This document shows positions 34,319 to 45,971 of a stretch of 64,000 nt of DNA, one piece after another; the first letter of the stretch is position 1, and each line of letters begins with the position of its first letter. Made by a program: the position numbers and the translations under genes. The stretch is from Reticulitermes speratus. Lineage: Eukaryota > Arthropoda > Insecta > Blattodea > Rhinotermitidae. The stretch covers positions 37,800,733-37,864,732 of the forward strand of contig JAJKFL010000039.1 in NCBI GenBank assembly GCA_021186555.1, read 5' to 3'. Under the pieces are notes generated by a model. That model searched no databases, was not told the DNA's origin, and was given only the letters and a program-made list of their open reading frames with translations.

Positions 34319-34988
34319 CCTCAGCCTTCACAACTCGGGTTCCTTGAAATACGAAGAATTTCTCGACTAACCTTCCGCTTCTCAGAAGGATTCTCCTTGG
34401 TGAAGTTACGTCAAAGAAGAGAGCGGCAGGTTAATAGTGAAGTGAGTTGTCTGACAGTCTGTGGAATGCGGGAAAAGGTGTATCCCTTTCATTTCACCAT
34501 AGAAACTCGAACCGTTATTCACTGAACATGTGTCGGCCAACCTGGTGACCTGCTCGGAAGCACAAACTGGTCAAGGTTTCACACAACGATCCTATTGACG
34601 GCAAATTAGAGACACAACCGTCTGGTCAGGAAGAGTCGGTGATTAGTCCGTGACCTGGACTCCCGTTTTCAATATCCGAGACCCCTACTAGCTTCAGTTT
34701 GTCATGTAGGTATCAATTTCAATGAAAGTTACTCATTCCTTGAGTTCACGGACAAGATAATAGCCCGTTCTTTGCTCAATCCATCATTTCTGGGCCTACT
34801 TACATTCTGAGACCTTTGCTCGTTTTTGGACGTTACACGGCGTAGGTTGATAGCGACGGAAGCTCAGCTCAGCATTCGAGACTGGCCATAAAATGGCTTC
34901 CAAGTCGACACACCAGATGATTAACACTATTCGGGACCTCTCACTAAGAATTCTCTGATTTTCCTCTGTTATAAAGCAAATTCCAGAT
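34319..34988. other. Unassigned sequence
   Basis: CTCGGGTTCCTTGAAATACG to CTTCTCAGAAGGATTCTCC (34335-34402) resembles a minus-strand LINE-1fam tail. The rest is unrecognised. Confidence 0.35.
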
Positions 34989-35568
34989 AAAGATACAGAA
35001 TAAATCCAGTCAAAACACAAGAATGTATTTTAGTTCAAAGATCAGTTACATGTTTCGACTACTCATGGTCATCATCAGGCTGGTCACAAGATCTCAATGC
35101 CTTACATATGTTATTATATAAAAATATATATTTAACATAGGCGGATAGTCTTGGGAACAAAAATGGTAAAAATTGTGAAAGTACAACTTTTGAAATTTAT
35201 TAAAAAATTGGGGTAAAGAAAATACAGTAATGCGGGTTAAAAATGTTAAAATATAAATAATGTAGGCTCTTCTTGGAGGCGACCAATATTTATGTATTTT
35301 CTTTACCCCAATATTAAAAAAAAATTTTAAATTGATACTTCAGCAATTTTTACAATTTTTCGCTAGGCTACCCACCTCTTGTCTTGTACATATTTTTTAT
35401 ATATTAACATATGTAAGGCATTTAAATCTCAATCCCAATACAGCTGTGTATATGTCGTTTCTTTTTTGTGACCAGCCTGATGAGGACCATATTTGGTCGA
35501 AACATGTAGCTGATCTGTGAACTAAAATATATTGTTGTGTTGTGACTGGATTTAGTCTGTATCTTTGA
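34989..35568. mobile_element. Large imperfect palindrome with paired hammerhead-like motifs
   Basis: Outer arms (AAAGATACAGAATAAATCC and the complement near 35550) and inner arms (TCAGTTACATGTTTCGAC on the left, GTCGAAACATGTAGCTGA on the right) are inverted. The motif on the right strand (35474-35511) has CTGATGA, a GACC/GGTC stem, GAAA, ACATGT, A, and a 4-bp stem I (CAGC before, GCTG after). The left copy is on the minus strand. Confidence 0.75.
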
Positions 35569-35988
35569 TTATCTAGGGACACAACGGATATGAATTGTCT
35601 AAAAATTACAAATTACAAATGCCAGAGTGTCCCCGCAAAATGCCAAGGCCTGTAAACCCCCCAAATAAGACTTTCAGCCAAAGTAATCCCCCTCATTCGA
35701 AGAGGCCTTAGGTCAGGGCTATCACAGATTTTCTGGGTTCAATCCCCAGATATCCGTCCAAGGGAAGAAGTTTTCGTCCTAGTTGGGCGCCTTCTTCCGC
35801 CAAAAGAATCACTCCTTAAGTATTAACAAGTGATTGAGATTACGTCTAAGGGGCCCATCTGAGTAGGAGTCTCCCCTCCTTTCATCTGAAGACGAAGAAG
35901 AACCAGTTTCCGAAACGTCGTGATTTTATGTTTTTATATTTTATCCGGACGATGGACAAAGTCCAGAAGACAATTAGTTCTCAATTAG
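35569..35988. other. Unassigned sequence with a tRNA-like B box
   Basis: CTGGGTTCAATCCCCAG near 35738 resembles a T-arm, and GACGAAGAAGAACC to CCGAAACGTCG (35889-35919) resembles a Penelope-type end. Neither is complete enough to call. Confidence 0.35.
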
Positions 35989-36157
35989 TTTTTTTCCGGT
36001 GGAATGAAATTGACAGGGGAAAACCGAAGTACTCGGGAAAAAAAACTGTCCCAGTGCCACTTTGTCCACCACAAATCCCACATATACTGACCCGGGACCG
36101 AAACCGGACCTCCGCGGTGAGAGGCCGGCGACTAACCGCCTGAGCCATGGCACGGCC
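35989..36157 (-). mobile_element. SINE-F copy, complete
   Basis: Minus-strand head GGCCGTGCCATGGCTCAGGC, then GTTAGTCGCC, then GGTGGACAAAGTGGCACTGG and GACAATTTCATT-type 3' sequence with a T tract on the plus strand. Confidence 0.8.
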
Positions 36158-36698
36158 ATTTTTGTCCTTAGTTAGCTTGTTGGTTAGTCATGCATCTTAT
36201 TGATCTCCCTGAAGATGGAGGTTGCATTTTCCTTCGAAACGTCCGAACACTTGTACCAGATTACAATGCGTGATATCCCGCAAGATGAACAATCTTCACG
36301 GCCACTCGACCGTACGGTCTGTCACTCGATCAGTGACTCACGCGCCCAGTCACACGCTCACTACAATGCCTAACCGCCTACACAGCTGGTTGACGCCAGT
36401 CGTAAAGTATCCTCGCCAGACTATAAAAACCCGCACCTTCTTAACCCTGACCTACGTTTCTGAACTCTACCTTCCCCTCCGTCATTCGATATGGCAAACT
36501 GCGAGAAGCTTTGTGGTTAACATAAAGGGGCCAGTTTTGTCTTTCTAGGTAGAAAGTGATATTTCAGCTGGTTCTGGATATGACGCGAGTGTATAGTCTG
36601 TGTGAATACCTGTGGAACACAGCCTGGGTCTTTCTGGCTGGGTTAAAGGATCTAATAAACTGATTTATTTTGAAGTTTCGTGTCGTAAACACTTTGGT
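36158..36698. other. Unassigned sequence
   Basis: CCCTGAAGATGGAGG and CCTTCGAAACGTCC (36208-36243) form another Penelope-type motif. CTATAAAAAC at 36421 could be a TATA element, but no start site or exon is supported downstream. Confidence 0.35.
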
Positions 36699-37007
36699 GG
36701 AGGCACGCGGTGGCGCAGTTGGTTGAGGCACTGTGCTACAAGTCGGAAGGTCGCGGGTTCGATTCCCGATGGTGTAATTGGAATTTTTCATTGACATAAT
36801 CCTTTCGGTCGCACTATGGCCCTGGGGTCGACTCAGCCTCTAACAGAAATGAGTACCAGGAATATTTCCTGGGGGTAAAGGCGGCCGGTGCGTAGGGCTG
36901 ACAACCTTACCATCTTCATGTGCCGATTGTCTAGAAATCTGTGAGCCTCAACCTCCTGGAACCCCAAAGGCCTGTCCAGGCCTGTAATGGGATTGCTTTA
37001 CCTTTAC
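36699..37007 (+). mobile_element. SINE-D copy, best preserved
   Basis: Head GCACGCGGTGGCGCAGTTGG, A box, B box GGGTTCGATTCCCGATGG, complete body and 3' end TTGCTTTACCTTTAC. ACACTTTGGT flanks at 36689-36698 and 37008-37017. Confidence 0.92.
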
Positions 37008-37288
37008 ACACTTTGGTACATGGCGAATTAACTTGGCGGCGGTCCGCCGTCGTACTTGGGATGGTCCCACGTTTTAATCTCGTCTCGTCCCGTAGACATT
37101 TTTCATAGTTTTTTCGGCTTCTCCACGAAAATGCTTTAATACTACCTGCAGTTCAGCCATGACCGTTTCATTCCGTGTATTTTCAAATTTATTATTTTTA
37201 TTTATCCGGCCACGTGACACGACACGCTAAGCTACTGACAGTGTCAAGGGCTAAACGTTGCGAAGTGATAATACAGCCTGAACTATCG

Positions 37289-37556
37289 CAGTGCCGGCTC
37301 TAGCAAACGCGGGGCCCGATTGCGTCGCTTGTAGCGGGCCCCTCAAACGTATTGTTCACACCGAAAAAGGACTAAGGTTTTGGTACATTAACGTACCTTA
37401 TAAAATCATTACAAAATCACTCCGAGAGCTTTGTGTGGTATCACACTGCGTATTTTTAAAAATTACTAAAGCGCGAATCCCACATGAGCGCGGGGCCCCC
37501 GTAAGCGCGGGGCTCGATAGCGTCAGGTAGGTCCAATCGGCCTAAGGCCGGCCCTG
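37289..37556. mobile_element. MITE, probably hAT type, with 7-bp flanking repeat
   Basis: Ends CAGTGCCGGCTCTAG and GGCCGGCCCTG are inverted. ACTATCG flanks directly at 37282-37288 and 37557-37563. The 268-bp interior has no transposase. hAT elements normally make 8-bp duplications, so one base may have been lost. Confidence 0.7.
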
Positions 37557-37654
37557 ACTATCGGAAAAACTCCGCAAGCAATCTCACTTTCACATTTGTC
37601 CGTGCTTGCTGTCAGTTATTCAGTCTTTGAACTGTCTTATTACCTGGCATAAAG

Positions 37655-40450
37655 CACACTGACATGTCAAATAGTAATGTTGACAGTTCCTCTCTCCAAC
37701 TTCAGCTCCGCTCTTGCACGGCAATGTCCTTGAGGGACACACTGACATGTCAAATAGTAATGTTGACAGTTCCTCTCTCCAACTTCAGTTCCGCTCTTGC
37801 ACGGCAATGTCCTTGAGGGACACACTGACATGTCAAATAGTAATGTTGACAGTTCCTCTCTCCAACTTCAGTTCCGCTCTTGCACGGCAATGTCCTTGAG
37901 GGACACACTGACATGTCAAATAGTAATGTTGACAGTTCCTCTCTCCAACTTCAGTTCCGCTCTTGCACGGCAATGTCCTTGAGGGACACACTGACATGTC
38001 AAATAGTAATGTTGACAGTTCCTCTCTCCAACTTCAGCTCCGCTCTTGCACGGCAATGTCTTTGAGGGACACACTGACATGTCAAATAGTAATGTTGACA
38101 GTTCCTCTCTCCAACTTCAGCTCCGTTCTTGTACTTCAATGTCCTTGAGGGACACACTGACATGTCAAATAGTAATGTTGACAGTTCCTCTCTCCAACTT
38201 CAGTTCCGCTCTTGCACGGCAATGTCCTTGAGGGACACACTGATATGTCAAATAGTAATGTTGACAGTTCCTCTCTCCAACTTCAGCTCCGTTCTTGTAC
38301 TTCAATGTCCTTGAGGGACACACTGACATGTCAAATAGTAATGTTGACAGTTCCTCTCTCCAACTTCAGTTCCGCTCTTGCACGGCAATGTCCTTGAGGG
38401 ACACACTGATATGTCAAATAGTAATGTTGACAGTTCCTCTCTCCAACTTCAGCTCCGCTCTTGCACGGCAATGTCCTTGAGGGACACACTGACATGTCAA
38501 ATAGTAATGTTGACAGTTCCTCTCTCCAACTTCAGTTCCGCTCTTGCACGGCAATGTCTTTGAGGGACACACTGATATGTCAAATAGTAATGTTGACAGT
38601 TCCTCTCTCCAACTTCAGTTCCGCTCTTGCACGGCAATGTCTTTGAGGGACACACTGATATGTCAAATAGTAATGTTGACAGTTCCTCTCTCCAACTTCA
38701 GTTCCGCTCTTGCACGGCAATGTCTTTGAGGGACACACTGATATGTCAAATAGTAATGTTGACAGTTCCTCTCTCCAACTTCAGCTCCGCTCTTGCACGG
38801 CAATGTCCTTGAGGGACACACTGATATGTCAAATAGTAATGTTGACAGTTCCTCTCTCCAACTTCAGCTCCGCTCTTGCACGGCAATGTCCTTGAGGGAC
38901 ACACTGACATGTCAAATAGTAATGTTGACAGTTCCTCTCTCCAACTTCAGCTCCGCTCTTGCATGTCAATGTCCTTGAGGGACACACTGACATGTCAAAT
39001 AGTAATGTTGACAGTTCCTCTCTCCAACTTCAGCTCCGCTCTTGCATGTCAATGTCCTTGAGGGACACACTGACATGTCAAATAGTAATGTTGACAGTTC
39101 CTCTCTCCAACTTCAGCTCCGTTCTTGTACTTCAATGTCCTTGAGGGACACACTGACATGTCAAATAGTAATGTTGACAGTTCCTCTCTCCAACTTCAGC
39201 TCCGCTCTTGCACGTCAATGTCCTTGAGGGACACACTGACATGTCAAATAGTAATGTTGACAGTTCCTCTCTCCAACTTCAGCTCCGCTCTTGCACGTCA
39301 ATGTCCTTGAGGGACACACTGACATGTCAAATAGTAATGTTGACAGTTCTTCTCTCCAACTTCAGCTCCGCTCTTGCATGTCAATGTCCTTGAGGGACAC
39401 ACTGACATGTCAAATAGTAATGTTGACAGTTCCTCTCTCCAACTTCAGCTCCGCTCTTGCATGTCAATGTCCTTGAGGGACACACTGACATGTCAAATAG
39501 TAATGTTGACAGTTCCTCTCTCCAACTTCAGCTCCGTTCTTGTACTTCAATGTCCTTGAGGGACACACTGACATGTCAAATAGTAATGTTGACAGTTCCT
39601 CTCTCCAACTTCAGCTCCGCTCTTGCACGTCAATGTCCTTGAGGGACACACTGACATGTCAAATAGTAATGTTGACAGTTCCTCTCTCCAACTTCAGCTC
39701 CGCTCTTGCACGTCAATGTCCTTGAGGGACACACTGACATGTCAAATAGTAATGTTGACAGTTCCTCTCTCCAACTTCAGCTCCGCTCTTGCACGTCAAT
39801 GTCCTTGAGGGACACACTGACATGTCAAATAGTAATGTTGATAGTTTCTCTCTCCAACTTCAGCTCCGCTCTTGCACGTCAATGTCCTTGAGGGACACAT
39901 TGACATGTCAAATAGTAATGTTGACAGTTCCTCTCTCCAACTTCAGCTCCGTTCTTGTACTTCAATGTCCTTGAGGGACACACTGACATGTCAAATAGTA
40001 ATGTTGACAGTTCCTCTCTCCAACTTCAGCTCCGCTCTTGCACGTCAATGTCCTTGAGGGACACACTGACATGTCAAATAGTAATGTTGACAGTTCCTCT
40101 CTCCAACTTCAGCTCCGCTCTTGCACGTCAATGTCCTTGAGGGACACACTGACATGTCAAATAGTAATGTTGACAGTTCCTCTCTCCAACTTCAGCTCCG
40201 CTCTTGCACGTCAATGTCCTTGAGGGACACACTGACATGTCAAATAGTAATGTTGGCAGTTCCTCTCTCCAACTTCAGCTCCGCTCTTGCACCTCAATGT
40301 CCTTGAGGGACACACTGACATGTCAAATAGTAATGTTGACAGTTCCTCTCTCCAACTTCAGCTCCGCTCTTGCACGGCAATGTCCTTGAGGGACACACTG
40401 ACATGTCAAATAGTAATGTTGACAGTTTCTCTCTCAAACTTCAGCTCCGC
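37655..40450. repeat. 83-bp satellite, about 34 copies
   Basis: The unit runs CACTGACATGTCAAATAGTA, ATGTTGACAGTTCCTCTCTC, CAACTTCAGCTCCGCTCTTG, then CACGGCAATGTCC and TTGAGGGACA. Variants CACGGC, CACGTC, CATGTC and TACTTC are ordered, not random. There are no indels in the regular part. Each unit gives an overlapping 61-codon frame, an artefact of period 83. Confidence 0.97.
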
Positions 40451-40513
40451 TGAAATCACAGTTTTATTTAATATTCACGCCATGAGCTTTTTTTTTGTGT
40501 GGAGGGGTGGGGG

Positions 40514-40594
40514 GAGGTGAAGGGCCCCGCAGCAGAAGCTACGGACGCACCGCAGCCTTGAGGCTTATTGTGCAACCCTGTGATAAAGATGATT
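40514..40594. mobile_element. Fragment of dispersed repeat E
   Basis: Matches 8582-8663 across GTGAAGGGCCCCGCAGCAGA and TGCAACCCTGTGATAAAGAT. Confidence 0.55.
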
Positions 40595-41221
40595 AATTTT
40601 TTTGTTACGCCTTGAGCTTTGAATTTTGTGCAAGACGGATTGACGGAATATGCAGCGAGCTGCTGCTCAAAGGTACCTTTTGTATCGTCAGCGTCGACCA
40701 TGCAGTACAGACTGTAGCATACGAACAGTCCGGAGCCCAGCTTTGCGACTCCCTATAGAATGCGAGACTGACTTACCCCACACTTCCCTCCATTTCCCCA
40801 GCTTCTGCGGTTGTTGAGCTGAGTTGCGGACTATACCCTTCAACTGCTCCATAACGACAGTTTTCTTCAGTCACTACCACCTGGTTTACATACCAACTGT
40901 ACGAATAACTTGCTGCATGGGAACAGAATAACGACAGAATTTTAAATCTGAGGGCTACATCTATATGTAGAGAGGCAGGCGGACGGAGCCGTTCGCTGTC
41001 CGTCCGTTCTTCCGTCTCTACGTTACATCAGTATGTGACCGTATCGCATATTGTATAGGCATAACGTCATAACAGCTTTCAGATCTCTTTGTAACATAAA
41101 CTGCGCGACTAAACATAACTCTTTTAGTATCCCATTGTTTATTCACTGTGTCTCGTTGATTTTCACACATCCTTTTTAACTTAGTTCATCTACCGTTGTG
41201 AGATACTTTCCTACTTTCATA
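40595..41221. other. Unassigned sequence
   Basis: No gene or repeat recognised. Confidence 0.4.
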
Positions 41222-41470
41222 GTCTGACCCTCTACACCTACTCACTGTAGGTGTAGAGGGTCACTGTTACACCTGATCACACTCAATGACACACATACAC
41301 TCGGTAGGACTCCTCTGGACGAGGGATCGGCCCGTCGCAGAGATCTCTACCTGACAACACACAGCACTCACAAGAGACAGACATACATGCACCCTGCGGA
41401 ATTCGAACCCGCAATCCCAGCAAGCGAGCGGCTAAAGACCTACGCCCTAGACGCGCGTCCAACGGGATCT
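41222..41470 (-). mobile_element. SINE-C1 copy with hairpin tail
   Basis: Head and B box (AATTCGAACCCGC on the plus strand) lie at the right. The 3' end on the left is a 15-bp-arm hairpin: ACCCTCTACACCTAC, five bases, then its complement. The copy at 4439-4640 ends in a decayed version of it. Confidence 0.8.
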
Positions 41471-42293
41471 GTTTTCTGAGATACACAGTTATGAATTTGT
41501 TACACATGTGTATTTTCAACGACTGTCTTCTGGTCCTCCATCAGTGTCCTGTAGCAGTGTATATATATTATACTTAAACAGAACGCAGGGCACACTCTAT
41601 TGCAAAGAAGCCTAAAAGTTCGACAGCGAGAATTATAAATTTCATGTAAACATCTGTGTTCAACAAATTACTTGTAGCGGCAGTGCGGCTGACGTCAGAA
41701 AGTTAAGCGATAATATGCAAATGACACATCTTTACATTTTGAGATGGTCTAAGGAAACTCTGCAATAAACCCTCTCTTGTACTTATGAAACAAAGGATAA
41801 ATTCACAATAAACGATCTGCTTAAACAGATGAACTGCTGCCCAGTTTCCGTTGTTTCTTTAAACCAGGGATGGACAAAATGTTGCCCTTCTAACGTTGCA
41901 GTGTGGCCAGCGATATGATTTCAGAAAAAAAAAAAATAAAATAAAATTCCACGACGAGCAGCTTTTCATCCGCATTCATGCCAAGTATTATTCGGAAACA
42001 CTTTGTGTTACTGTCAATACAACACGTGTTTCATACCAAGATACAAACAGAAGTTCCATCTCACGTAAAAGTAACTATCGCGCTACTTGGCATATAAAAC
42101 GAGAATAAAATAATTTATGTGGGCTGACTTTATCGTACTCAGGGTTTATTATGAAAGGGACAAAAGTAAGAACTAATTAATTTCAGATTTTACACTATTA
42201 ATTAAAGAATTTTCAGAATAATTTCAAGCGCGTTTTACTGCCCCAATACTGGCACAGTGTATTATCATTAATGCGAGGTAAGCACGACGTGAG
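41471..42293. other. Unassigned sequence
   Basis: ACCAGGGATGGACAAAATG near 41864 resembles a hAT-type end but no partner end was found. Otherwise nothing recognised. Confidence 0.35.
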
Positions 42294-42301
42294 TACGAGT
42301 A

Positions 42302-42579
42302 AAGAAGCAATCCCATGACAGGTCTGGACAGGCCCTTAGGGTTCCAGGAGGTTCAGGCTCCCAGATTTCTAGACAATCGGCACATGAAGGTGGTAACGTT
42401 GTCAGCCCTACGCACCGGCCGTCTTTATATTCCTGGTACTCATTTCTGTTAGAGGCTGAGTCGACCCCAGGGCCATAGTGCGGCCGGAAGGATTATGTCA
42501 AGGGAAAATACCAATGACACCATCGGAAAACGAACCCGCGACCTTCCGGCTTGTAGCGCCACCGCGTGCCCCCACAAAA
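42302..42579 (-). mobile_element. SINE-D copy with two internal deletions
   Basis: TACGAGTA flanks at 42294-42301 and 42580-42587. Deletions removed part of the GC-rich body (near 42428) and most of the A-box region (near 42556). Confidence 0.88.
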
Positions 42580-42587
42580 TACGAGTA

Positions 42588-43223
42588 CAGGCGTTATTTA
42601 TAGTGTGGGCCGTAAACATTTTTTTTTTCACTTGATTTTGCCCACGTGCCCAGACGATCGCTCAGCATTGCCTTAAACACTGCCATACTCTGAGGGCAAC
42701 ACCGTCTCCCTGACAGCTAGGACTCGGGAGTTGCGTAATCCGTTAATTGTTGTTCACGGTATAACACAAATTGGTGCAACTGGCGATCATTGCCATAAGC
42801 AAAGCGGCCCCCACTGGCACTTGGCTTGCCATGTTTGCTTTCCACGAACGGTGCTCTTGTCTTCCGTGCGATGCTTACATATTGATTTAACCACTCCGAA
42901 CAATACGGACAAGACTAGCTCCAGCAAACTGAATGTTCAGACGGTATGTGACTGACTATTTAACGGCGCTGTATGATGAAATGCAGACAACAAATGAAAG
43001 AACACGTCTGGGGCGAGAGGCGATCAATTTAAGGAATCATTTGAAGGGTCACGGCTATGGTGATTGGTTCACATTTACATAACAAGTTAGCAAATGTCGG
43101 CAGAGCGCAACACTTCTGACGCTTTCGCTATGCTATTTTCCCTATGTTTCATATTCGTGAACACTTTCCACGAAAACAATGGGCGTGTTAACATATATGG
43201 TAAGATTTTCCATTATCTTAGCA
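42588..43223. other. Unassigned sequence
   Basis: No gene or repeat recognised. Confidence 0.4.
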
Positions 43224-43506
43224 AGGCCGGTATAGCTCAGTCGGTATAGCGACTTACTACGGTCTGAAAGGTCCGGGGATCGAATCCCGGTGGGGGCGAA
43301 ATTTTCCGCACCTGTCCAGACATGCCCTGGGGCCTACTCAACCTCCTGTATAATGGGTACCGGGTCTCTTTTCTGGGGATAAAGCGACCGGGGAGTGGCT
43401 TTGACCACCCTCCCCATCTAGCGCCGAGGTTAAAGAAAGAACGGAGCTATACCTGTACTCCTCCTCTTTGCATTCATGGCCTCTTCTAGGGTGAACTTTA
43501 CCTTTG
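43224..43506 (+). mobile_element. SINE-A copy
   Basis: Complete head and body. The tail is TTTACCTTTGACCTTTACC, the same hexamer tail as SINE-D. Confidence 0.85.
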
Positions 43507-43679
43507 ACCTTTACCAATATTGTAGTAACAGATTTGCTATTAATTATCTCGTAATATCGGAAGCGGGGACATTTACAATCTTTGTTCGATTCTCTAGGCT
43601 CAACTGTTTCTTCAGCCTCAGTTCGTATTTCACTGAGAACACTGCCTTATTTATAAAGACCATTTACGGCAACAGATCA

Positions 43680-43935
43680 TAAACTTATGTTTGTCTTCAT
43701 ATAAGGAATCTTTACTTTATGCTATTTTAACCAAAAAGCGGGATTTGTCGACAAAATTTCGTAAAAAAAAAAAAATACGATTACGAAATTTCACAAAACT
43801 CCGCTCCGTGGGAGTCGCTCTGATACATGCGGAAGGACAGAAAAATGAAGAAGCTAACTATCGCTTTTTGCAATTTTTTTGCGAAAAAGATTGACGAACG
43901 TTATTTAATATTTACACACGTTAAAGAGGAAATGA
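43680..43935 (+). mobile_element. Fragment of dispersed repeat J
   Basis: GAAATTTCACAAAACTCCG, GGGAGTCGCTCTGATACATG and the GCAATTTTTTTGCGAAAAAG end align with the core of 62850-63100 on the other strand. Confidence 0.6.
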
Positions 43936-44529
43936 CTGACAGGGATGTGGTCGTTCCCTGTTTTCCCGCAATGTGCGTTGACAAGAACCGTACATGCCGC
44001 AGGCGAGGCTGCAAGCTGACATCTGCAGAACATAAATTAGACAACTTGTCTCCTCAGCCGACTTATCCGGCACTATAAAACGTCTCTGGTTTAAAACGAA
44101 TGTATCGTGTTTTTTCCTCATAAGTAATGCCGAACTTCTTCTGATATTATTGCAAGTGACATGCTATGGACACGTTGCTGTCGGCAGTTTCTATATCTAA
44201 CATACTGTTCAATTTTACTCCGACTTGTAGGATCGCCCCAAACGTCACCGACTACCACATACTACCACAAACTGCGAGTGTGACCGGCGATACTGTTTTG
44301 CAGTTCATGCACAATATGTGAACATGTTTATCACACAGCGGCTAATACGTTTTTCACTTGTGTTTGAAAGCGTCAGTCTTTCACAGAGCCGACCCCTGAG
44401 AATTCGGCATAACTAACAAGTAACAAAAAACACCACTGATCCAACTAAATACGTTATTCCAGTCCTAAGAACTATTCAAATTTGCATAACAAAAATAATA
44501 TATTTGCATCCGTAAGTATCTACTAAGAA
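43936..44529. other. Unassigned sequence
   Basis: No gene or repeat recognised. Confidence 0.4.
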
Positions 44530-44925
44530 GGCGAAGCTAAATTTTTCCCTGTCCACAACATGAAGGCATATATGGGGGATAGGTGTATAGCTCCATTTAT
44601 TCTTAACATCGGAATTAGAAGGAAGGTGAGTGGTTAACTTTACGCCCTGGCCGCTTTATCCCGGAAAAGAATTCTGGTACCCACCGAATACTAGGCTGGT
44701 TGGGTTCGAGAGTCGGTCTGGACGTTTTGGAGAAGAGAAAAATCGGCACCACGTCCCGGCCGCTTTACTCCCGAGAAAGACCCGGTACCCATTGTACAGG
44801 AGGCTGGGTGGGCCTCGGGGCCGGTCTGGACAGCACAGAAAACTTCGCTCCCACTAGGATTCGAGCCCCGAAACTTCCAGCAAGTAGCGAGTCGCTGTAC
44901 CGACTATAAAAGCCAACAGCAAAGG
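44530..44925 (-). mobile_element. SINE-B/SINE-A chimera with duplicated body
   Basis: From the left (3' end): a B-type body up to GTCTGGACGTTTTGGAGAAG (about 44735), then a second body starting CACCACGTCCCGGCCGCTTT and an A-type head (44925 side). The two bodies share the GGCCGCTTTA and GGTCTGGAC blocks, so this is two partial SINEs joined inside homologous sequence. Confidence 0.7.
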
Positions 44926-45040
44926 AAGAATGATCTCTAGACCAGTAAAAGTAAAGACAGAGAAGGCAGGAAAGAAGGAAAGAAGCAAGAAGGGAATGAG
45001 AAGAGAACAGAAGAAGGGAATTAATAAATAAAAGAAATTG

Positions 45041-45315
45041 TCACTATTTACATACACCAACTGGATGCAACTTTATTTAAAAGACTGTATAGCTTTTTAA
45101 AACATATTTAAAAACTTTTTAAAACCCGACATATGTTTCGGCTCTTATTGAGCCATCTTCAGGGGTTTATTGTCGTTAAAACTGCATATACCCCTGAAGA
45201 TGGCTCTATAAGAGCCGAAATATATGTCGGGTTTTAAAAAGTTTTTAAATATGTTTTAAAAAACTATACAGTCTTTTAAATAAAGTTGCATCCAGTTGGT
45301 ATATGTAAATAGTGA
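45041..45315. mobile_element. 275-bp palindrome with paired hammerhead-like motifs
   Basis: Arms 45041-45167 and about 45190-45315 are near-perfect inverted complements. Each ends at the centre with the motif (CTGAAGA, GGCTC/GAGCC stem, GAAA, NTATATGT, then CGGG pairing with CCC). Both copies point away from the centre. Arms are over 95% alike by eye. Confidence 0.85.
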
Positions 45316-45726
45316 CTGTGAAAAGATGCACGGTGATTACAGAAAAAAAGAAATTGTACAATGTGACATTCAAAACGTCAGCAGTACAGCATCATAAGCA
45401 TTAAAGAATAAGAGTTTAAAGCAGTGCAACACAGACATGCTGCATGCCACACACGTGTGCTCTGCTTGCAACGTATGGAATGAATAGAACATCAAGTGTC
45501 ATATTAAAACCACGCGCTGGCAGATCACTGGCTCACCGCAATACCGCAATGTCAACAGCATAAGCCCGACGTTGGCTGTCTGCAAACCGTCTGACCCCCT
45601 ACACGCACGGAGACAAAATTATTTAAAATTCATACCCTGAGCTCCCACCACCTTCTTAAGGTATTCGGTTGCAAATAACTAACTCACGAACAATGCCTGG
45701 TAAAAAAAATGTGTACATATAATTGT
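45316..45726. other. Unassigned sequence
   Basis: No gene or repeat recognised. Confidence 0.4.
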
Positions 45727-45971
45727 TCTCATGGTTCGACAGCCCTAGTGGGTCTAGACCTTCTCATTGTCGAGGCTTCGAGTTCACACTCAGACACACC
45801 ACACTCGGTAGGACTCCTCCGGCGAGTGGTCGACCCGTTGCAAATACCTCTGCTCGACAACACGCAACACTCAAAACGGACATCCATGCTCCCGGCGGAA
45901 TTCGAACCCGCAATCCCAGCAACGGAGCAGCCGCAGACCCACACCTTAAACCGCGCCGCGACTGAGATCGG
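45727..45971 (-). mobile_element. SINE-C1 copy, diverged
   Basis: ACACTCGGTAGGACTCCTCC and GGAATTCGAACCCGCAATCC identify the family. Many substitutions suggest an older copy. Confidence 0.75.

Noticed and set aside
36415-36460. TATA-like CTATAAAAAC as a promoter
   Set aside because: A single motif with no initiator, downstream exon or conservation evidence.
37714-40520. A ladder of 61-codon frames (MHGNVLEGHTDMSN and relatives)
   Set aside because: Each is the same 83-bp repeat read across two units. It is not a gene family.
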